Origin: Microcyclospora pomicola
Taxonomy: Eukaryota; Ascomycota; Dothideomycetes; Capnodiales
Length of the DNA stretch: 64,000 bases
Assembly: GCA_002786065.1 (NCBI GenBank)
Contig: NHNY01000018.1
Span: 310,001 to 374,000 of the forward strand
Reading direction: 5' to 3'
This document shows positions 56,225 to 64,000 of this stretch, piece after piece; positions within the stretch are counted from its first letter, which is position 1, and each line of letters begins with the position of its first letter. The translations under genes and the position numbers were made by a program. Under the pieces are notes generated by a model, which did no database searches, had not been told where the DNA came from, and saw only the letters and a list, made by a program, of their open reading frames with translations.

Positions 56225-57943
56225 ATGGCGCTCTCCAAGTCATCACGCCTAATCATACTCTTGGTGATCGACTCGATCTTCTTCTTCATCGAACTCAGCA
56301 TCGGATATGCAGTCCACTCTCTCGCCCTCGTCGCTGACTCCTTCCACATGCTCAACGATGTCCTCTCTCTACTCGTCGGGCTCTGGGCTGTCAAGGTCGC
56401 AAACAGGGAGAAATCCAATTCGTACACATATGGCTGGCAACGCGCGGAAACCTTGGGCGCACTGGTGAATGGAGTGTTCCTGGTTGCGCTCTGCGTCACG
56501 ATCTTCCTTGATGCGATTCAACGATTCGTGGAACCAACACCGGTCACTCAGCCCAAGCTGGTATTGATTGTGGGATGCTTGGGTCTTGCTTCCAATCTTT
56601 TGGGCCTGGTTTTGTTCCACGATCATGGCCATAGTCATGGAGGTGGCGCACATAGTCATGGCGCGGAGGGGCACAGCCATGATGGTGTCAAGGATGCGGA
56701 GGAGGGCCACGCCCACGATCACTCGCACGCTGATGAGGCTGATCGTCTTGTTGCCGATGAGACTGGAAACGTGGCGGATGTTCTCCCGCAGAGCCGAGTT
56801 GCTGGTTGGCCGACGACGAAGAAAATATCTAGCGAGACAGACGATAGCGAGGCCACAGCTGTGGAGGGAAGTCCTTCGACCACTGTGAAGCGCTCAACCA
56901 AGAGCAAGCACAGACACAGTCGCTCTAGATCTATCCACTCTGCTTTTGATGACATTCACGTCAACCCGAGGAGCTTCCGCGAGTCCATCATTGCCGCTAG
57001 TCATGCTCCAAAGGAGGAAGACGAGGAGGAAGATGAAGAAGACGAAGCAATCACCGAGGCGGTGCCCGCGAATGAGCGTGACCATGACGATTCACATGAC
57101 CATGCTGAGAACCATGGTCTTCTAAACGGAAAGGCCAAGGACTACGGATCAATCAAGCGCAAGTCAATCGACCATAAGCAGCACAAACATCGTCAGCCAA
57201 AAGAAGCTGGCAAAAGCGGCGGCCATGGCCACTCGCATGGAGATCTCAACATGAAAGGCATTTTCCTGCACGTCATGGGCGATGCTCTTGGAAACATCGG
57301 TGTCATCGGAACGGCTTTGATCATCTGGCTAACGGACTTGCCGGGCAAATACTATGCTGATCCGGCTATCTCACTTGTGATTACGTGCATCATTCTGTGT
57401 TCGGCATTGCCTCTATGCACGGCTGCGTCCCGCATTCTACTCCAGGCTGTACCGCTGGGCATCAACGTTGAAGATATCAGCGAGGATATCGAGCATCTTC
57501 CCGGCATCATCAGCTGCCATCATGTCCATGTGTGGCAGCTCAACGACACCAAGATCGTGGCCAGCCTTCACATCCAGGTTGGGTTTGACTTCAAGGGCGA
57601 GGGCTCTGCGCGCTACATGCAGCTCGCTCAAGCGATCCGTCAATGTCTGCATGAGTATGGCATTCACTCTTCTACCATTCAACCGGAATTCTGCCTCGAT
57701 CCAGATCATGATCATGCGGCGGTCGACGGCACGAACGACGCTCAAGGTGGTTCCAGTAGTCCTGCTGGATCTGCTCGTCGCTCGCACAACGCCAGCAAAG
57801 CGGGTAGTGTCCGCGAACCAGTCGAGTGCTTGCTTGAGTGCGGTGATGAGTGTGGTGGCGGTAATACCTGCTGCCCTGCTCCTCCCAAAGATGGCAAGGA
57901 CGCTGCGAAGGACGATCATGAGGGTCATGATCATTCACACTAA
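56225..57943 (+). CDS. CDF zinc transporter, Zrc1/Cot1-like
   Basis: Single exon, 572 aa. Cation diffusion facilitators exchange Zn2+ for H+; yeast Zrc1/Cot1 load zinc into the vacuole. The two halves of the zinc site are visible: ADSFHMLND in helix 2 and HVMGDALGN in helix 5 (HxxxD in both). Between helices 4 and 5 is an enlarged cytoplasmic loop of over 200 residues, with His-rich clusters (HDHGHSHGGGAHSHG, EGHAHDHSH), an acidic run and GKSGGHGHSHGD. The C-terminal cytoplasmic domain carries LPGIISCHHVHVWQL. The tail has a Cys-rich patch (CLLECGDECGGGNTCC) and ends HDHSH. The Cys patch may sense metal. Confidence 0.93.
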   Translation: MALSKSSRLIILLVIDSIFFFIELSIGYAVHSLALVADSFHMLNDVLSLLVGLWAVKVANREKSNSYTYGWQRAETLGALVNGVFLVALCVTIFLDAIQRFVEPTPVTQPKLVLIVGCLGLASNLLGLVLFHDHGHSHGGGAHSHGAEGHSHDGVKDAEEGHAHDHSHADEADRLVADETGNVADVLPQSRVAGWPTTKKISSETDDSEATAVEGSPSTTVKRSTKSKHRHSRSRSIHSAFDDIHVNPRSFRESIIAASHAPKEEDEEEDEEDEAITEAVPANERDHDDSHDHAENHGLLNGKAKDYGSIKRKSIDHKQHKHRQPKEAGKSGGHGHSHGDLNMKGIFLHVMGDALGNIGVIGTALIIWLTDLPGKYYADPAISLVITCIILCSALPLCTAASRILLQAVPLGINVEDISEDIEHLPGIISCHHVHVWQLNDTKIVASLHIQVGFDFKGEGSARYMQLAQAIRQCLHEYGIHSSTIQPEFCLDPDHDHAAVDGTNDAQGGSSSPAGSARRSHNASKAGSVREPVECLLECGDECGGGNTCCPAPPKDGKDAAKDDHEGHDHSH

Positions 57944-58637
57944 TAATTTCTTTTTGTTAATACAGTTCGAAGCGTTCTTGTGTGGCTCGAAGGAAGCCTT
58001 TTTGAAGGGAGGCATAGTGTACGATTTCTTTTGAAGGTCTGCAAGGAGGAGACCGTCCGCACTCTGTGCGTCAAAACTCGATTTGCTGAGGTACCTATGC
58101 AACTGAGATCGCATTTGCGATTTGCTGTCTATTTCTCCAGTAGCGCTTCACAGAACCGCCGAGACATGGCGCCATGTGTGTGATTCGATATATCCACCTA
58201 TCTGTACTGTCATAATGGAACTTATCGGAAGTGGTGCCATGACATCGTGAGATGATGAAGCCGATGTACCGTGAATGCAAATTCCCTATATGTGACTGCT
58301 CTACTCATTTGACACTCTGAAAGCCAAGATCTTCGACTCATATCGTTCTACGCTAGTTCTGCTATCCTAGGGACGTCCTTGCGAGTATTACGTCGCATCG
58401 TCCGTTGCGTGAACAGAATCCCTAAGCCGCATCCATGACTCGGTATGACACACCCACTTAAATCCTGGAAGACTACGAGATGCCACATCGTCCCGACGCA
58501 GCATCTTGTCGGTTGTTGCCTGCCAGGATTCGCAAGGAGCCACAGCCAGATCGATGTACTTGCTTGTAGAGCTTACAGACTGGATCGATGAGTCTTAATC
58601 AAAGCCTACTTGACGGCCGACTCCCATCCTCTGCTCC
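57944..58637. other. Intergenic region before the DUF4419 gene
   Basis: The 694 bp hold the transporter 3' end and the DUF4419 promoter. I see no gene or repeat. Confidence 0.4.
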
Positions 58638-60178
58638 ATGCGACACTTCATCGGTCTCGCTATATTCTGCTTAGAAACGACAGCAGCAGCAGTCTCTCAG
58701 ATGCCTGCACTCATCATCCCGGGACCACATGTCCCCAAAAAGCACCCCTCGATTCCGTCCGTCAAATCACCAAAGGAACTTCTGCAGCAAGCATGTCCGG
58801 AACTGTACCAAGAAGGCCTGACACGCATCGTCGGCTCATCTTTCGATACCCCAGCGATCCAACGGGGTGAGGTGTTCCCGTCCTCGTCCAGCTTCGTGCG
58901 TTCGGCCATCGAGGCATGGGGGCGCCACTCCCACCTCGTGCTGCGGCCCGACGACATCTGGTTCACGATCTTGGTGCAGATGAACTTCTACATGCAGAAA
59001 CATGCCGAAGCGGTCCAACATATCTTCGTGCCGCATCAGGGCAAGCAAAAGCTCCATGTCGAAGCCGTTTCGTGGCCGGGGGTCGTAGCGGAGTTTCGCG
59101 ACAAAGTGCAAAGCCGGATCAAGACTCCGTGGATGAGCGATTGGATCTCCCCGAGCTTCAGCACGAGCACGGAGGACGATGAGCGGACGGCAACGATTCT
59201 CATGATGGGTCTCATGAAGAGCTTCTTCGATTTCGAGGGTGGCATCATCTGCGGCATCCCCAGCGTCACGCTGCTAGGCACGCTGCAAGACTGGGAACGG
59301 ATATTGCAGAAAGTCGACCGTCTCCACGAGTTTGGGGCCGAGCCAGAAGAGTATGCGCGTCGCTTGCGTCCTATCTTGACCCGATTCGTCAGCAGCTTCA
59401 CCGACCCTTCCTCTGCCTCAGCCAAGGGGTTCTGGAACGAGGTTGTGCAAGCAAAGGTGAAGCACTCTATTGTGTGTGGTATCCCACCAATTGAGTACAT
59501 GATCAGTGGCTGGATCGTTGGATTCTTCTACTGGGATCAAGCCGGGGAAGTACTCTACGCCAGGCAAGCTGGTCCGATGACTCCATGTCCCCGGTGACCT
59601 ATGATGGGATAGAGTACGGCATCACATCTCTGAGCGCGCTTCCCATCGGTTACGCCAAAGCTGAGTTCACAATGCTGGATAATCATGGTGGTGAGTCGAG
59701 CGAGCCGTTTCACGGCTACGTCTTGGCTGGCTCTATCGGAAAGCGGATCACGGATGGCGCCCCTGAGGGCTATGTAAGCCCTGTCCTGCTCAAGAAAGAA
59801 GCGACCCTGGATCTACTGGGCGACACCTGGAACGTTCAGGATAATAATGTAATTCCAACCGAGGCGAGAGACGGCAGTCAAAACTACACCGCAGACCCGC
59901 CCGAAGGCTGGAACAACTTTGGCAGGATGCAGTCGCCTGAAGGGGTGCCTGTTGAGGCGGAAGGGATGCAGGATCGCGTTTTGAGGCTATCTACGCTCAA
60001 GAACGAGAAGGATCTAAGGCAAGATGGCCACAGCACTATCCAGCCAATGTCAGGATGGTTCTTGTTTGGTCCTACTGGCGAGGCCGAGGCATATTGGGAC
60101 GATGATGAGCACCGTGGTCCCACTGTCGATGCCATCAACAGCTGTGGAAATACCGAGCACTTTGGAGATGAGGACTAG
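58638..60178 (+). CDS. DUF4419 protein, reading frame interrupted once
   Basis: Two open frames cover one DUF4419 protein. The first, 58638-59597 (319 codons), has SPKELLQQACPELYQE, an AIEAWGRHSHLVLRPDDIW core and ends in WIVGFFYWDQAGEVLY. The second, 59585-60178, is in another phase and continues the family's C-terminal part (YDGIEYG, LPIGYAKAEF, LDNHG). They overlap by 13 bases. No intron of usual size repairs the join while keeping the conserved YDGIEYG. So this is a recent one-step frame change, a base-calling error, or an unusual splice. The first 20 residues look like a signal peptide. Function of DUF4419 is unknown. Confidence 0.65.
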
Positions 60179-60449
60179 AGTTTGTAGTGGAGCGTAGATA
60201 TCACTCTGATTCCAGCTTCGATCCTCGTGGTACACACGTGAATCTCAGTGCTTGCCATTAGCTGTCGAGACATTATTGTTGCTGTGGCATGATTTATTTG
60301 AGTGCTCACTGTCAGATTGGTATTCCCGTATACCCTTATTCGGACATTCTATACATCATGGGTATATGGTTTCGCGGTAGTGAGTAAATGTTCATGGTGG
60401 ACGTCACCGTTCTGAAGAAACTGTATTTCTTGGCGCTTGTCAAACAGTC

Positions 60450-62141
60450 TCAATCTTCTTCCATACTCTCCCACCCACCTTCACCACCATTCTCTTCCGC
60501 TTCCTCCTCTTCGTCCTCGACCTCATCATCCTGCTCGATCCCCACAAGTCGCTCTTGGACTTCCTCACCATCGGCGGGAGCGGGAAGTTTCACCTTGGTC
60601 GCAAAGGCTTCTCGGACGGCTTTGTTAGTACTTGTGTCCCAGACCTGCACGGCCCCTTTGCTACCAGCAACTGCCAGCCGGAAAGCGACTGCATCGTCAG
60701 GAGCGAAATTGGCGGAGAACACTTTGCCCACGCCCAGATCCCGAGATACAACCAGCGAAGGTTTAGCATCGCTGATATCCCAGAGCTTGACTGTGCGATC
60801 GGTACTTCCAGTCGCGATGAAACCTGGTACGACAGCGTTGATGCTGAACGTGGAAAGACTCTTTTCGTGAGCTTGGAGCCGCCAGATTGCTTTGCTTTTC
60901 TCCGGTGTTGGTGGCAATTGACGAGCGTCGAAGCAATGAAGTACGCCACCTTCGGTGCTTACGTAGAACATGTTGTCGTCATGCGGATCCCATCGGACTT
61001 GCTCAACATCACTTTCAACACCCCATCGAGGAACGGCGGCTGTGGGCGCACGCATGTCAGCTGCGACTATTGTGCGATCGTATGATCCGGAAAGCAGGAC
61101 GGATGCTTGAGTCGGATGCCAATTCAAAGCGCAGACTTTGTCGGTGTGATGTGAATACGATTGAGCAGCTGTGCAAGTGTTCAAATCCCACAGTTTGGTG
61201 GTCATGTCGGCGGATGCCGATGCTAAGAGATTCCTGTGCTGTCTGTTGGCTGCCAAAGATAGCACAGAGTCCACATGGAATGCATCGTTTGCTTTTCTAC
61301 TCTTCTTTTTCTTCTTCTTGACTAGGAGATCTGCTGGCGATTGTGCTTGACTCCCTTGACCAAGGATGGCTGTTGGATACATACAGTCGACGACGTCAAG
61401 ATCCCAAAGCTCGATATCAGGATCCATGGTACCAACTGCTGCGAAGTTGCCTTGCTCGGTATTGGTGTTGGGTCTGGCGCCCAACCATTCCACGCAAAGT
61501 GGGATAGCCGGCAACATCACATCATGATGTACGTACAGGTTGTCGGCCTCATCTTCGTAGACGTATGCCTCAAGATGCGCAACTTCGTCCTCGATACGTG
61601 CGGCCAATACCATATTATCCGTTGGCAGAATCTGAAGCTCATCTCTCTCTTCGTCATCTTCTTCAGCATCGTGGCCATTTTCAGGCAACGTGATGTATGG
61701 GTCATCCTTGTTATCCGTATGATATGCTAAAGACTTGATATTGCCGAAGATGCTGTTCTGGACGTCATCTTCTTCCTCGTCATCTCCACCAGGTATATCG
61801 GGCTCATCATCGTAATGCTCCATGTCATATTCTTTGAGATCGTCGTCGTCGTCCTCGGCATTTTGTGCTTTCTCCTCATCCTCATCTTCGTCTTCATCGT
61901 CCTCGTCCTCGTCACCGTCGTCCCCTCCCTCTATGGTCTCTTTGCCAGGAGCACTGGTTCCTTCGCCATTGCTGTTTTTCATAGCTTGTCGAGCATTTTC
62001 AAGGTCGGCTTTTGCATCATCTAGCTCGAGTTTCGCCAGCTTTGAGATGCGGGCATATTCGTCTTCGTCAAAGACATACTTCGTGGGCATCGCCGCTGCA
62101 TGGCCGCGAGGTACCCACGCTGTCGCCGTTATCATAGACAT
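60450..62141 (-). CDS. PWP1: Ribosome biogenesis WD40 protein PWP1
   Basis: Single exon, 563 aa (yeast Pwp1 is 576). The N terminus ITATAWVPRGHAAAMPTKY and the YARISKLAKLELDDAKADL helix are family marks. A strongly acidic stretch follows (about 65-175, runs of Asp/Glu), then ILPTDNMVLAARIEDEVAHLE, EVYVYE-like and VHHDVMLPAIPLCVEWL. WD40 repeats run from about residue 220 (VGTMDPDIELWDLD, ASASADMTTKLWDLNT, LSGSYDRTIVAADMR, ATGSTDRTVKLWDISD, VAGSKGAVQVWDTST). A second acidic tail ends the protein. Pwp1 acts in 60S subunit assembly in the nucleolus. A Lys tract in mid-protein (KKKKKKSRK) could direct nuclear entry. Confidence 0.94.
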   Translation of the reverse strand: MSMITATAWVPRGHAAAMPTKYVFDEDEYARISKLAKLELDDAKADLENARQAMKNSNGEGTSAPGKETIEGGDDGDEDEDDEDEDEDEEKAQNAEDDDDDLKEYDMEHYDDEPDIPGGDDEEEDDVQNSIFGNIKSLAYHTDNKDDPYITLPENGHDAEEDDEERDELQILPTDNMVLAARIEDEVAHLEAYVYEDEADNLYVHHDVMLPAIPLCVEWLGARPNTNTEQGNFAAVGTMDPDIELWDLDVVDCMYPTAILGQGSQAQSPADLLVKKKKKKSRKANDAFHVDSVLSLAANRQHRNLLASASADMTTKLWDLNTCTAAQSYSHHTDKVCALNWHPTQASVLLSGSYDRTIVAADMRAPTAAVPRWGVESDVEQVRWDPHDDNMFYVSTEGGVLHCFDARQLPPTPEKSKAIWRLQAHEKSLSTFSINAVVPGFIATGSTDRTVKLWDISDAKPSLVVSRDLGVGKVFSANFAPDDAVAFRLAVAGSKGAVQVWDTSTNKAVREAFATKVKLPAPADGEEVQERLVGIEQDDEVEDEEEEAEENGGEGGWESMEED

Positions 62142-64000
62142 CTTGCGTATGTATAATCACTGGGTATGTTTCACGCAAAATAAGTTTCTTCCCAGACAGC
62201 TCTGCTCAAAATATTTTTGGGCTCCATCACATTATCATGCTATCGATAGGCACGGTCCGCTGCAGCCACGATGAGATCTGCTTACATAAGACATATCACT
62301 CCATTCACTCCGTACAATGGACGTGCGCCAACATTTAGATGACGATGTCCATTTGGATTTTGCACATAGGGACTGCCTGTATCATTGTGACCGGTTTATG
62401 CGTCAGTAGACTGGTCGGAGCAAGTTGTAATGCTCAGCTACTTGAAGCAGCATAAGATTAGCTCCCATAGCTGAAGAAGGTGTTCTAGGAAGTGTTCTCC
62501 AACAGGGGGTTGCACAATACGGAGGCGGGTCGGCCATGGTGACCCATAGCATCCGGATCGCTACCATATACAGCGATACAGCATTCAATGGTAGTAGAGA
62601 TGACGTCTACCTCATCGGACAAACAACGACGTGGTCAAGAGTCCAGAGCAGATATGCGAAGCGTTCAAAGTCCACGAGTGACGCGAGTATTGAGGTCTAG
62701 CGAACGTAGCCAAAGAGATCGGTAGTGTCGCGAGAAAGCTACATTTGCAAAAGAAGCTTCACCGATCAAGCTGGAGTATGTCCATTTGCAGATATTCCAG
62801 CTTGACATCTGCCACGCTGCCATAGTGCCACTGGGCTTGATTGCTTCGAGATCTTGCTCAATTTGTGCTGCCTGGAAGGAGATGCGTTACTTCATCAGAC
62901 GCATCATGCCATCTTCAGGGATGTCAGATTGATGTGTGTGGACTCCGCATACATGTGGCGCTAGATCGTTAGGCTGTAAGGAATGCGTGGGGAACGAGGA
63001 CACCCGTATTGGTACGCGCTACAAGGTCTGGTAGAGGTCAATCTGCTGCATACGGGTTATACGAGTTCAACGTGACCATTGCTGCACTGCTCGCCGGGAT
63101 CGTTGGTGAGGTGCGATGAGCTGTCGTTGATAGTGGGTGACGCGACGAAGGTGGTGTCATTGGTATATCTTGTCTGCAAGTGGTCTGTGCTAACATTCGT
63201 CGATCACAGCCAACATCCACGTTCTTCTCCATCTTGATTTAAGACAGATATCGAATCGTCCTGGCTCAGCGACCATTCAGAACGCAGCAAGCCATCAAGA
63301 GTCATGTGCCGCTTGAGCGCGCCTGGTATCTGAATCGGGCTCACAGCCACCTCTCAAAATGCCCTGGTCGTGTTGAACTATGGCGATGCTCGATGCCGTC
63401 CGACGTCATGGAGATACACATAGTCAAACTCTACCTCACAGTCACTCTACACAACGGCGGGCTGTCCGCAGATCCCAGTGATATTGCGTAAGAGGGGAGA
63501 TGAGAGTTTGCTAGTGCGATCGTCTTCGAGTGTGAACTATCCCGGCCCAGCAGAAACCTGGATGTTGACCCGGGACGTGTCCAGTCGGTGAACCATGCAG
63601 TCTGAAAAGCTGCTCCAGTCGCAAGGTCATGCCTACTCTGCACATCGAGCCGAAGGCTAGGGTACCTGGACTTCGATATGGAGATCGAACGGGAGACACG
63701 ATTCTGTGCATACTGCTGGGGTCGAAGCTCGCGGCACAGCCAAAATAAGCTCCCCATGTCGACAATGATGCTGTAGCACCGAGCTTATAGCTGTATCGGG
63801 ACATGTGCTCAACTGTCAAATTGCTTTTGATCTCAGAGGACAACGATCTCGCGCTCTTGTTGTGTCAAGCGTTGCTGTTGTCAGCTTTGCCTGATTGTTA
63901 AAATCGCCGCACATTGAAGTGTGTCAATCAGCTCGAAAGCCGACGCCATCCAGGTGTGTACCGACCGAATTTCTCGAGCTTTATGGTTGAAGCTGAATTG
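62142..64000. other. Unassigned right end of the window
   Basis: The PWP1 promoter is at the left end. The remaining 1.8 kb has only short overlapping open frames (for example 63431-63843 on the minus strand) with no recognised family. A gene could begin beyond the edge. Confidence 0.4.

Noticed and set aside
59552-59616. A 65-bp intron repairing the DUF4419 frame
   Set aside because: GTACTC...ATAGAG would restore phase but would remove the conserved YDGIEYG block and has a poor donor.

Overview
The window is nuclear DNA of a filamentous ascomycete (Pezizomycotina). Introns are short (about 48-85 bp) with GTANGT-like donors and CTRAY-type branch points. There is roughly one gene per 3 kb on both strands without operons, and HET/NACHT, DUF6590 and ULD-type fungal families are present. 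Gene style and content suggest a dothideomycete (Mycosphaerellales/Capnodiales-like), but that placement is inference. I saw no tRNA, rRNA, CRISPR array, or intact transposon or virus-derived element.

Layout. 1-3.3 kb: 3' part of a chimeric regulator-like gene (C2H2, SH3, ULD, ARID, two DUF8035-like modules, C2H2). 3.7-20.9 kb: conserved housekeeping block with MSH1, HEM12, cytosine deaminase, SIN3, a secreted GH51 arabinofuranosidase, pyridoxal kinase and PCNA. 21.8-34.1 kb: EMC6, a DHA14-type MFS exporter, an unknown disordered protein, a vezatin/Inp2-like membrane protein and an ER protein disulfide isomerase. 34.6-47.7 kb: accessory island with a 1252-residue DUF6590 protein, a HET-NACHT-WD40 STAND protein and a divergently transcribed FAD monooxygenase. 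The island holds a 52-bp minisatellite and a small inverted-repeat element, and two copies of one related sequence lie at its edges in the same orientation. 48.2-62.1 kb: VTA1, a seven-TM receptor, a DUF202 protein head-to-head with a vacuolar-type zinc transporter, a frame-interrupted DUF4419 gene and PWP1. The last 1.9 kb holds nothing I recognise.

How the genes relate. Most neighbours are independent housekeeping genes. Functional links are plausible in three places: the HET-NACHT-WD40/DUF6590/monooxygenase island (non-self recognition or stress), the DUF202/CDF divergent pair (vacuolar membrane), and PCNA with near-consensus MBF sites in its promoter. Exon structures were rebuilt by eye from reading phase, splice sites and family conservation. 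The less usual results are an 11-nt microexon in pyridoxal kinase and a PCNA start codon split by an intron.
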